Part shown: piece after piece, positions 32,887-40,062 of the stretch | How positions within the stretch are numbered: the stretch's first letter is position 1 | Layout of the letters: each line of letters starts with the position of its first letter | Assembly: GCA_025930495.1 (NCBI GenBank) | Contig: JAICOU010000002.1 | Span: forward strand, 1 to 64,000 | DNA length: 64,000 nucleotides | Reading direction: 5' to 3' | Origin: Nitrososphaeraceae archaeon | GTDB taxonomy: Archaea; Thermoproteota; Nitrososphaeria; Nitrososphaerales; Nitrosopumilaceae | Translations under genes and position numbers: made by a program | The notes under the pieces: model-generated | The model's database searches: none | What the model saw: the letters and a program-made list of their open reading frames with translations, nothing else | What the model was told of the DNA's origin: nothing

Positions 32887-33357
32887 TCACTTTTGAAATA
32901 AATGTGTAGAATCAATATCTGCCCCTATACACATATCACTAAACTCTTCAGGATTTAATGAATAGCATACTTTTGGCTCAAATAATATGACTTGAACTTC
33001 ATTTTTCTCACTTAGTTTTTTTATTTTCTCTGATGAATTTTTTTCTAATACTTTTTTAATAATGTCTTCTTTGATTTCTGTTTTTTTGGGTTCATCTGTT
33101 ATAAAACTCACGATTCCCCTAAATTGAAATCCTTTCAACTCATCTTTGTTAAAAACTGAAATTGTGACCCAGGGATTTGTTTGGATATTCTTGTAAGATT
33201 TGTGTTTGAAAAAATCTAACCAATATATCACATTTTCATCAACTTTAAAGAAAATTCTAGGAGACACATTTGCTAAATTATTTTCCCCTACAGTTCCTAC
33301 TGCAAAAATTCCCTGTTTCTCGATGAATTCTTTGATCTCATTTGGAATTTTTATCAT
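32887..33357 (-). CDS. Pyridoxamine 5'-phosphate oxidase-like flavin-binding protein
   Basis: A 156-residue split-barrel protein with the family pattern GIFAVGTVGENNLANVSPRIFF, then VIYWLDFFKHKSYKNIQTNP and VTISVFNKDELKGFQFRG. Such proteins bind FMN, F420 or heme and reduce diverse substrates. The true pyridoxamine substrate motif cannot be confirmed. The C-terminus carries two cysteines in VCYSLNPEEFSDMC. It precedes an unrecognised 117-residue gene on the same strand by 10 bases. Confidence 0.82.
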   Translation of the reverse strand: MIKIPNEIKEFIEKQGIFAVGTVGENNLANVSPRIFFKVDENVIYWLDFFKHKSYKNIQTNPWVTISVFNKDELKGFQFRGIVSFITDEPKKTEIKEDIIKKVLEKNSSEKIKKLSEKNEVQVILFEPKVCYSLNPEEFSDMCIGADIDSTHLFQK

Positions 33358-33367
33358 ATATTATAAA

Positions 33368-33721
33368 TCAGCGTAATCTTTTGTAGACTTCTTGAAATTC
33401 TTTGGAGATATTGTATGCAATATTTTCTATATGAGTTATTTCCGTCACTGATTTTTTATCTTTAGATATGACTCTCATCATCGTCATACATTTGTGAATT
33501 TGGTTATGCTCCGGTTCTTTATTGTCAGTCCAAGTTTTAAAACAATCTTCAAAATCCAAACAAAACTTGAGAATTATAATTTCCCAATCGCTTGTGGTAG
33601 GCGATATGCTTAGGGAATCAGATAATTCCTTAAATTCATTTTTTCTATCTCTTAGTAAAAGATCCAATGCACGTCTTGCTCGCTCTTCTTCAAATCCAGT
33701 GATTAATTTGATTCGATCCAT
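33368..33721 (-). CDS. Hypothetical acidic helical protein, 117 residues
   Basis: A start at ATG 33721 (MDRIKLITGFEEERARRALD) is chosen; the longer open frame upstream is AT-rich and unlike protein. The protein is charged and helical with CLDFEDCFKTW and NQIHKCMTMMRVI segments, no known motif. It stands 10 bases upstream of the flavin-binding protein gene and likely shares a transcript with it. Confidence 0.65.
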   Translation of the reverse strand: MDRIKLITGFEEERARRALDLLLRDRKNEFKELSDSLSISPTTSDWEIIILKFCLDFEDCFKTWTDNKEPEHNQIHKCMTMMRVISKDKKSVTEITHIENIAYNISKEFQEVYKRLR

Positions 33722-33839
33722 GATATAGCAAGAATAATTCCAATAATTAAAAGATAAGGTGATAATTCTCACAACTGATAGGCAGTGGTTAAGTAAATCA
33801 ATCACATTTAAGACAAAATATTTAAAAAAATAAGAAAAG

Positions 33840-34322
33840 TTACTGGACGGATATTGATTTTTTCTTTTGTGTTTCGGTTGGTTTTGATTTTGGTAGGGTA
33901 ATATCCAATACTCCATCAGTGAGTTTTGCTATTACTTTACTCGCTATTATTTTCTCAGACAGAGGTAATGATCTGTAATAAGATACCTGACTTCGCTCTT
34001 TGTGAAGATAATTCTTTTTCTTTTCTTCAGCTTCTGCTTTATGCTCTGCTGATACTTCTAAAGAATTATCAGTGACATTAAGCTTGACTTCATTTTTCTT
34101 TATGCCAGGTACATCTATTTTCACTCGAAACTGATTACCTTCATCTATAACATCACAAGATGTATGGGGCATTTTTGACATGTGTGTTGAGGGAAATGAT
34201 GAAAAAGTTTTTTCCATGTCTTTACGTAGATTTTCGATTGATCTGTCAATGTCTATCCAACTAGATGCCCAAAAAGGAGCAATTCCGGCTGATTTTTTTG
34301 GTAGATTTTTTGTTTCTGCCAT
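33840..34322 (-). CDS. hsp20: Small heat-shock protein, Hsp20/alpha-crystallin family
   Basis: A 160-residue ATP-independent chaperone. The alpha-crystallin domain runs from about residue 50 (DVIDEGNQFRVKIDVPGIKK) to residue 150, with NEVKLNVTDNSLEVSAEH, SYYRSLPLSEKI and DGVLDITLPKSKP. The C-terminal ISV may act as the I-x-I oligomer latch. The N-terminus has an aromatic region (FWASSWIDIDRSIENL). Divergent from the Met-rich membrane protein, with a TATA-like region between them. Confidence 0.94.
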   Translation of the reverse strand: MAETKNLPKKSAGIAPFWASSWIDIDRSIENLRKDMEKTFSSFPSTHMSKMPHTSCDVIDEGNQFRVKIDVPGIKKNEVKLNVTDNSLEVSAEHKAEAEEKKKNYLHKERSQVSYYRSLPLSEKIIASKVIAKLTDGVLDITLPKSKPTETQKKKSISVQ

Positions 34323-34419
34323 GAGAGAAAATCATACTTGAATTATTTAAGATGCAAATATGATTCCTGATTTTGAAAATTACGTAAATATTATAATAGC
34401 ATACACACTAAAAATATCC

Positions 34420-34860
34420 ATGGTTAACCAGTACGTTTGGATTGGTATTGTAATTGGTGTTTTCTTTGTAGGAATTGGAATAGGGTATACAGGTTTTTCG
34501 ACAAATCAATCTTTCAACTTTATGCATATGTCACCACAGCAGATGCAACAAATGATGAATGATCCACAAACGATGACACAATGGCATCAAACCATGATGA
34601 ATGATCCACAAGCTATGAACAGCTGGAGGAATACTGTGATGCAAAATCCAAATATGATGAATCAGATGATGGGAACCATGATGAATGATCCACAATTCAG
34701 TCAACAGATGTACTCTCAGATGATGCAAAATAATCAATTCATGCAAGGGATGATGGGGAATCAACAGTTTCAAAATCAGTGGATGGGTCCATGGATGATG
34801 CAGAACAATTCTACGTGGAGTGGAATGATGGATAATTCTATGATGGGAAACTATCCATAG
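34420..34860 (+). CDS. Membrane-anchored Met/Gln/Asn-rich protein
   Basis: A TM helix (VWIGIVIGVFFVGIGIGYTG) is followed by about 105 residues very rich in Met, Gln and Asn, with three MMNDPQ repeats, MMNQMMGTMMNDP and MMGN runs. About a quarter of the tail is methionine, a pattern seen in soft-metal (Cu+) binding proteins. ATG at 34420 is chosen because TATA-like ATTATAATAG is centred about 26 bases upstream; ATG at 34360 would add 20 residues. It lies opposite hsp20. The minus-strand frame here (His/Leu-rich) is a shadow. Confidence 0.75.
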   Translation: MVNQYVWIGIVIGVFFVGIGIGYTGFSTNQSFNFMHMSPQQMQQMMNDPQTMTQWHQTMMNDPQAMNSWRNTVMQNPNMMNQMMGTMMNDPQFSQQMYSQMMQNNQFMQGMMGNQQFQNQWMGPWMMQNNSTWSGMMDNSMMGNYP

Positions 34861-35021
34861 GAAAATAAACTAACACCAATTTTAGATTTTAATAAGAGCC
34901 GACATTACAATTTTTGAAAGATAATCTGCTGTGTTTAATCTGATGATAATTTCTCGCATGGATTAGTAGGATTTAGGAAATTAATTCTATCACGTCTTGG
35001 CTGTACAAATATTTTATGATA

Positions 35022-35052
35022 AATTAATCGTACATTTTACCATGTTTTAAAA
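35022..35052. promoter_or_regulatory. Conserved intergenic element, copy 2
   Basis: Matches 20721-20751 at 29 of 31 positions, both copies lying between convergent genes. It directly precedes the hairpin locus by about 18 bases, where a TATA-like region would place a transcription start at or near the hairpin. Confidence 0.5.
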
Positions 35053-35069
35053 TTTTATAATAATATGGG

Positions 35070-35098
35070 GCTGGCAGTCCAACGCATGGACTGCCAGC
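35070..35098 (+). ncRNA. GC-rich perfect hairpin; possible small RNA or terminator
   Basis: GCTGGCAGTCCA (35070-35081) pairs perfectly with TGGACTGCCAGC (35087-35098) over a five-base loop. At about 65 percent GC it stands out from its AT-rich surroundings. Since it lies between convergent genes it could be a two-way terminator, but archaeal terminators normally need only T-runs, and the upstream TATA-like sequence suggests it may be the 5' end of a small RNA extending through TTCCCCGAACGG. Confidence 0.4.
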
Positions 35099-35167
35099 TT
35101 GTTCCCCGAACGGTTTGAATTCGATGTCAATTTGAGGTTCAGAATTATCTGATTTAAATGTTTGAAA

Positions 35168-35743
35168 TTATCCCCAGTCAAGTTTTTTTGATTTGATCTT
35201 TCTTGCAGAGCCAGCCAAAACTCCAATCGTAATTCCAAGATGATAAAGAAAATACAAAAAAACCTCAAAAGTACTAGGAGTTAAATCAGTAAACCTACTA
35301 AGACCAGTTAACAGTAAGATAAGCAAACTAAAAAAGAGAACAAAGATTTTGGCAACACCATGAATATGAGTAAATTTTAGCAATACAAAGGTCATAACGG
35401 TTATAGAAATTGCAAGTACTGCAAAAAATCCTGCATTCAGTCCAAATACAAGAAAAAGCAATGATGCCAATTCTCCAGGGGTGTTAGCTTGAAAGACATT
35501 AGAAAGAAGGATTTTGTCAGGAGATGCAAAACGAGGTACGCTTAAAATCGCATTTACAAGAAACAAGAAAAATAAAGATATTGAAACAGTTTTTACGTGA
35601 TTTTGTAGACGTGGGAATCGTAAAAGTATTGCTCTACCCAAAACAATACCTTGAAAAATTCCGATTACAAATGCACTTAAAATTGCAATTACTGAAAAGA
35701 CAGGATCTTGAAAGACCTCAACTAAAAATTGAAACAATGCCAT
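35168..35743 (-). CDS. Integral membrane protein, 191 residues, unknown function
   Basis: About five or six transmembrane helices (for example VIAILSAFVIGIFQGIVLG, VSISLFFLFLVNAILSVP, FLVFGLNAGFFAVLAIS, FVLFFSLLILLLTGLS, FLYFLYHLGITIGVLAG). The last helix with its Y-H-x-G-I pattern resembles the end of the membrane protein at 53984-54670, so the two could be distant relatives. Tail ends in a basic motif RKIKSKKLDWG. No known family recognised. Confidence 0.7.
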   Translation of the reverse strand: MALFQFLVEVFQDPVFSVIAILSAFVIGIFQGIVLGRAILLRFPRLQNHVKTVSISLFFLFLVNAILSVPRFASPDKILLSNVFQANTPGELASLLFLVFGLNAGFFAVLAISITVMTFVLLKFTHIHGVAKIFVLFFSLLILLLTGLSRFTDLTPSTFEVFLYFLYHLGITIGVLAGSARKIKSKKLDWG

Positions 35744-35884
35744 AGTTAGAAAATCATCCCAATTACAATATTAGTTGCTAGATACAGGGTTTTGGTAAAA
35801 TGAGCAAAATAATTTCAGCAAAGACAAGAATCTAAAAAAATAAATGAACAATACAAGAGTAAATTTAATAATTTCATCTCTGAA

Positions 35885-37051
35885 ATGGCACCTATGCGAA
35901 AAATCATGATTTTGTTGGGGTTAATTGGAGTACTAGTTTTTACAACAAACTATGCATATTCGCAAGAAATGAGTCTTGCCACATTTCAAGAAACAGCACA
36001 AGTAATAATTGATAAAAGCATATCACAAAATGTCACAGCGTCAATTGCTCTACAAAGTACAAGTATACAAGAAATAAAAATTCCTGCCGAATTAGAACAA
36101 AAAATTAGAGAAAACAATAGAATAACAGCCATAGTTTTGACAAACCAAAATCAATGCATTTTGGGCGTATATGATGAATCATGTATCATCATAAATGTTG
36201 CAAGAGACCCAGCAGACAAAAACTTTTCAGCAATTCAAAACTCAACAAAAAATATTGCAGAGTTATTCATTGATGAGGTGAATCAAACATTTGATACAAA
36301 TGCAAAATTTCATTCTATATTTATTCAAAGTAATGATGAGATTGGCAGAGCCCTTGAGACATTAGGGACAATTTCAGGTAGGGGTACAATATCTGCAGTG
36401 TATACAATGCCTATGGAAGATACAGAATCCATGTATGAAAAAATCTCAGCGTTGTTACTCCCAAAAGTCATTAGAGAATCAGGAGGATTTTATGACATAG
36501 CAAAGAATCTATCCAAAGAAGAAAAATCAAAGATGACATTTTCAATCATACCATTGGAAAATAAATCATTACTACAATTGAAATTATCAGTAGATTATCC
36601 AAATACGGCCTCATCAGTTAAGGAAATCAGTCCACTAGAGTTTTTGAAAGCAGATGAATTGAAAAGATCAGACTATTTTGCAACAGGATTTTATCCATTA
36701 AATTCAATATTACAAGTTGTAATACTATCTCCAGAATCCACTAATGTATCAGATGTGAGAGGAAACATAATTCCGACTCAGATAACAGATGGTGAAAAAA
36801 TCCCAAAAGAAATTACAAAAGAGGGATGGATTTTTGATCCAGAGCAAGGAAAAAGAATTCAAGGTAAATACATTTTTGGTGAGAGAACATCAATTAACAA
36901 AGATGAATTAGTTTTTTCATTAGGCGGTAGTGAGTTAGTAGCACCAAAAAATATTGGAACAACATTTGATGAATCAATTATTATTGTAATAATTATCACA
37001 GCAATAGCAATTGCTGTAGCATTATTTTATCTCAAAGGATATAAAAAATAA
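35885..37051 (+). CDS. Exported membrane-anchored protein, 388 residues, unknown family
   Basis: Signal peptide (ILLGLIGVLVFTTNYAYSQ) with likely cut after Ser-Gln-proximal Ala, a large extracytoplasmic alpha/beta part with two cysteines about 9 residues apart (QCILGVYDESC), and a C-terminal transmembrane helix (IIIVIIITAIAIAVALFYLKG) with a basic end. No catalytic motif recognised. The type I topology suggests an envelope protein. It ends two bases from the convergent arginine decarboxylase gene. Confidence 0.72.
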   Translation: MAPMRKIMILLGLIGVLVFTTNYAYSQEMSLATFQETAQVIIDKSISQNVTASIALQSTSIQEIKIPAELEQKIRENNRITAIVLTNQNQCILGVYDESCIIINVARDPADKNFSAIQNSTKNIAELFIDEVNQTFDTNAKFHSIFIQSNDEIGRALETLGTISGRGTISAVYTMPMEDTESMYEKISALLLPKVIRESGGFYDIAKNLSKEEKSKMTFSIIPLENKSLLQLKLSVDYPNTASSVKEISPLEFLKADELKRSDYFATGFYPLNSILQVVILSPESTNVSDVRGNIIPTQITDGEKIPKEITKEGWIFDPEQGKRIQGKYIFGERTSINKDELVFSLGGSELVAPKNIGTTFDESIIIVIIITAIAIAVALFYLKGYKK

Positions 37052-37053
37052 AA

Positions 37054-37605
37054 CTAGACTAGTAAAACAGCAGCAGCAAATACAGTAGTCCACTTACCAT
37101 CTTTATCACCTGTTGCTGATTGAGTAATATTTTGTGTTTTGTATATCTGACCAGAGATTGTCCATTGTTGTCTTTTTTCATTCCAGTTTTTATCAATATC
37201 AAATGGAATTCCAAGAGATGATGCTAGCATTTGTGCTGCAATATCTTCAGCATAATCACCTGATTGCTGTTCATTTTGCCCATATGATTCGTATTCTGAA
37301 AGATAGCCGTATCGATTCGTATCTTTTGGACGTGCAATACCAACTGAAGCAGAACATAATCTATGAGTCTCATTTGTTTGATTCTTTGAATAAATTGTAA
37401 ACAAAATCTGGCCCGGCATTATTTGTTTGAGACCCTCATTTCTGGAAATCAATTTTGCGTTTGGCGGAAATATACTTGAAATTAAAACAAGATTAGTACC
37501 AGCAATTCCAGCATCTCTTAAGGCATATTCAAAACTCGTCAATCTATCTTCATGAACGCCTTTGCCTTTTGTGAGGAATAATTTTTTGGCAACTAAATCT
37601 AGCAA
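37054..37605 (-). CDS. pdaD: Pyruvoyl-dependent arginine decarboxylase
   Basis: A 183-residue proenzyme that cuts itself between S43 and S44 in LVLISSIFPPNAKLI, giving a pyruvoyl group on the alpha chain. The downstream pattern MPGQILFTIYSKNQTNETHRLCSASVG and the YGYLSEYESYGQ region are those of archaeal PvlArgDC. It converts arginine to agmatine for polyamine synthesis and possibly for tRNA-Ile2 agmatidine modification. Related aspartate/arginine decarboxylases of Crenarchaea differ in length, supporting this call. Confidence 0.88.
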   Translation of the reverse strand: MLDLVAKKLFLTKGKGVHEDRLTSFEYALRDAGIAGTNLVLISSIFPPNAKLISRNEGLKQIMPGQILFTIYSKNQTNETHRLCSASVGIARPKDTNRYGYLSEYESYGQNEQQSGDYAEDIAAQMLASSLGIPFDIDKNWNEKRQQWTISGQIYKTQNITQSATGDKDGKWTTVFAAAVLLV

Positions 37606-37811
37606 TTCTTTCTTGATGAAACTGTGTTAATATTTATACTTTTGAAACCTCAAAAAATATTTTCAGAAAATATGCGATCTCCGCATATCATGTTTTTCTA
37701 TGTATTTCAAAATATTTTTTTAATCACATCACTTTTGTCAATAGTCAGTGTATCAAGGCAAATTGAGCTTTAATGAGTTAGATTTTTTTATAATGCATAT
37801 CAACAGAGATT

Positions 37812-38360
37812 ATGTTAGAAGAGTTTTTTCAGACAGATAGTTTTGTAATTGGGTACTATATTCTAACAGTGGGAGCATCGCTTCTTCTTATCAAAGAGAC
37901 GAAAAAAAGAGTCAAGGATCTAAAAATAGGGATTAATTCAATAAAGTATGCACCAATACCATTCGGAATTTTATTTGCATACATTATTTTAGCGCATGAT
38001 TTTGTCGAGACAATACCGATTCTGAATTGGAGTTGGCTTGGATACAACATTGCATTTGGTCCATTTGCAGATCAGGGATTTTGGGGCATAATTCCTTTCA
38101 TTCCATTACTAGTGTACATGTTTATTCACATTAACTATGTAGAAGAATTGTATTTTAGAAAATCAAAAAAGATGGTAGTGGTATGGGCGTTTGTCCATAT
38201 TGCAATGGGAGTAAAAGTACACATGGCAATATTATTGCTGCCAATCGGGTTTTTGTTCAAATACATTTATGACAAAAAAGGAATAAATCATTCATATGCA
38301 ATGCATTTTGCAACAAATATACTAGTTGTTATTGCGCTTTTTCTTTCTTTTATCATCTGA
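37812..38360 (+). CDS. CPBP-family intramembrane metalloprotease-like protein
   Basis: A 182-residue protein with about five transmembrane helices. The CPBP (Abi/CAAX-protease) signature is visible: motif 1 as E111-E112-x3-R116 in YVEELYFRKS, motif 2 as VVWAFVHIAMG with H129, and motif 3 as HSYAMHFATNILV with H165 and N169. Family members cut membrane-embedded peptides or mature bacteriocin-like substrates; the target is unknown. It overlaps a small membrane protein gene on the opposite strand by 39 bases at its end. Confidence 0.78.
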   Translation: MLEEFFQTDSFVIGYYILTVGASLLLIKETKKRVKDLKIGINSIKYAPIPFGILFAYIILAHDFVETIPILNWSWLGYNIAFGPFADQGFWGIIPFIPLLVYMFIHINYVEELYFRKSKKMVVVWAFVHIAMGVKVHMAILLLPIGFLFKYIYDKKGINHSYAMHFATNILVVIALFLSFII

Positions 38361-38561
38361 TTCTGGTGTCTGAGTAAGAAAGACCCAACCAAAAAATGCA
38401 CCTAATGATAAATTGATTACTCCTAGAAAGGTAATCAACAGTGGTGCGTAAGAGGTTGCTGAAGGTTGCGCAACATACAAGCCAACAATAATCCCAACAA
38501 TACCAGTACCAAAAAACATAGCCATCATAACTTTAAGTCGGAAAGGTTTAACGTATTTCAT
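38322..38561 (-). CDS. Small two-helix membrane protein, 79 residues
   Basis: Two transmembrane helices (VMMAMFFGTGIVGIIVGLYVA and LLITFLGVINLSLGAFFGWVF) joined by a short outside loop, with a basic C-terminus (KRKKKRNNN) likely inside. The 3' end overlaps the CPBP gene by 39 bases, one of the longest convergent overlaps here, so the two mRNAs could pair. Function unknown. Confidence 0.65.
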   Translation of the reverse strand: MKYVKPFRLKVMMAMFFGTGIVGIIVGLYVAQPSATSYAPLLITFLGVINLSLGAFFGWVFLTQTPESDDKRKKKRNNN

Positions 38562-38749
38562 GAATTATTCACAGATTCACAGTATTATAATCTGATGGGC
38601 CAATACACCAAATAAGAAAATAGATATTTTTAAAAAATTATAGATCATCTAAAAATAAACTCAGTTTCAAGACACATTTGTCAAAGTTTTATTTCAAATA
38701 CCTTTAGCTGGTAACACTTTAAAGATCCAGAATATTTATTGGATTTTGT

Positions 38750-38824
38750 GCCAATATAGCTCAGCCTGGTTAGAGCATCAGATTTGTAATCTGAGGGTCG
38801 TGGGTTCGGATCCCATTATTGGCT
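38750..38824 (+). tRNA. tRNA-Thr (TGT anticodon)
   Basis: Acceptor GCCAATA pairs with TATTGGC, D stem GCTC/GAGC, anticodon stem TCAGA/TCTGA with loop TTTGTAA (anticodon TGT), variable GGGTC, T stem GTGGG/CCCAT with loop TTCGGAT, discriminator T. 75 bases, no intron, no encoded CCA. A run of T follows (38824-38828), probably its terminator. Confidence 0.96.
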
Positions 38825-38828
38825 TTTT
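38824..38828 (+). terminator. T-run after tRNA-Thr
   Basis: Five T residues begin at the discriminator base and are followed by AACTTTTAT. In archaea T-rich runs suffice to end transcription; nothing coding follows on the plus strand for 300 bases. Confidence 0.5.
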
Positions 38829-38896
38829 AACTTTTATAAAAATAACTTCGAAAGAGTAAGAAAAAACGACGTTAAGCGTATTTCAGCCTAATATCT

Positions 38897-39046
38897 TCAT
38901 CTATTTTCAAATCTTGGTTTTCTATGTTTTGGTAAACATTCTTTGCAGAAAACATCTCTACCTTCAATTGGTTGAAAAGGCACCTGTGATTCTTTTCCGC
39001 AATCAGAACATGTACATGGGTACATTTTACGATCGTCTGTTGACAT
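38897..39046 (-). CDS. Small zinc-ribbon protein, 49 residues
   Basis: A frame from ATG 39046 to TGA 38897 coding CTCSDCGKESQVPFQPIEG then DVFCKECLPKH. The two Cys-x2-Cys pairs spaced by about twenty residues with PF-x-P between them are the same as in each half of the duplicated protein at 51966-52346. Such CxxC-zinc-ribbon domains are found as DNA/RNA-binding small proteins in archaea. TATA-like TTATAATTATCC lies before the ATG. It is probably nucleic-acid-binding. Confidence 0.82.
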   Translation of the reverse strand: MSTDDRKMYPCTCSDCGKESQVPFQPIEGRDVFCKECLPKHRKPRFENR

Positions 39047-39145
39047 TATTTTGGATAATTATAATGGAATATAAGAACTGTGAGAATAAAAATGAGGTAA
39101 AATGTGGCAATACGAATAAGTATGTTATAATTTAAACAAGCCCAA

Positions 39146-39955
39146 ATGGATTCTGATGAAATAAAACCAAAGCAAAATGAAACTGGCGGAAAAATTTCCA
39201 TTAAAAAATCAACTTTTAATGCTTTAGTAATTTCAGTAGTAGCAGTTAGTTTGATAGCTGTATTTTTTGCAGGTTCGTATACTAGCTTAAAATCAGATGA
39301 AATAACAAAATCTGAATTAAACGAGGCAATTTCAAAACTTGAAGCAAAGATTTTGAAAAATCAACAAGTAATGGAACAACCTAACGTACAGCCAATTAGG
39401 GTATCCATAAATGACGATCCAGTTAGAGGGGATCAAGATGCGCCAATTACAATTGTAGAGTTTTCTGATTTTCAATGTCCATTTTGTGCTCGATTCCAGA
39501 TTCAGACATTACCATTAATTTTAGAACAATATGTAGAAACAGGTAAAGTAAAATTCGTATACAGGGATTTCCCAATACAAAATAGTCATCCTAATGCAAT
39601 GCCAGCAGCTGCAGCATCAGAATGTGCACATGAACAAGACAAATATTGGGAATATCATGATGCATTATTTGAAAATCAAGGAGTTTGGAATAAGATGGAA
39701 ATTACATCTGCAATTACACTCTTTAAAGAATTTGCAACAGAGTTAGATTTGAATCAAGAGCAATTCGATTCTTGTCTGGATTCAGGAAAATACATCGAAG
39801 AGATCAACAATGATCTAAATGATGGAAGAGGGTATGGAATATCTGGCACTCCTGGATTTTTCATAGGAAATGAAAAAATAGGATTTGTAAAACTAGATGG
39901 AGCCCAACCTTTTGAAGTATTCAAGAGTATAATTGATTCTCAGCTAAACACATGA
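39146..39955 (+). CDS. Membrane-anchored DsbA-like thiol-disulfide oxidoreductase
   Basis: A 269-residue protein: cytoplasmic N-terminus, one transmembrane helix (ALVISVVAVSLIAVFFAGSY), a short coiled coil, then a DsbA/thioredoxin fold. The active site is C111-P-F-C114 in EFSDFQCPFCARF and the cis-proline loop is GISGTPGFFIG. An extra Cys pair (SECAHEQ, DSCLDSG) may form a structural disulphide. It would make or isomerise disulphides outside the cell, in line with the many exported proteins of this window. Start is ATG at 39146 after an AT-rich TATA region. Confidence 0.92.
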   Translation: MDSDEIKPKQNETGGKISIKKSTFNALVISVVAVSLIAVFFAGSYTSLKSDEITKSELNEAISKLEAKILKNQQVMEQPNVQPIRVSINDDPVRGDQDAPITIVEFSDFQCPFCARFQIQTLPLILEQYVETGKVKFVYRDFPIQNSHPNAMPAAAASECAHEQDKYWEYHDALFENQGVWNKMEITSAITLFKEFATELDLNQEQFDSCLDSGKYIEEINNDLNDGRGYGISGTPGFFIGNEKIGFVKLDGAQPFEVFKSIIDSQLNT

Positions 39956-40062
39956 GAAATAAGAACAAGCGTTTATTAGACCTAAAATGGATTTAGATAT
40001 ATCGGAATAATGACGAGCAGGCAATGAGCTTTTTCGTCATTGCTTAAGAGAAGAAAAACAAA

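Larger units (their letters stand above)
34861..35167. other. 307-base gap with conserved element and GC-rich hairpin
   Basis: No convincing protein gene. It contains a second copy of the TAATCGTACATTTTAC element (35022-35052), an AT-rich TATA-like stretch (35045-35064), and a perfect 12-bp stem hairpin (35070-35098). A 17-codon frame (MGLAVQRMDCQ...) runs across the hairpin but has GC-rich codons unlike the genome. An untranslated RNA is the better reading. Confidence 0.5.

Noticed and set aside
34531-34773. Minus-strand His/Leu-rich frame opposite the Met-rich protein
   Set aside because: His codons are just the complements of Met codons (ATG/CAT); an artefact of composition.
37670-37688. 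Short hairpin ATATGCG-ATCTC-CGCATAT upstream of the CPBP gene
   Set aside because: Only seven base pairs, AT-rich, and no sign of transcription from it; could be a binding site but support is too weak.
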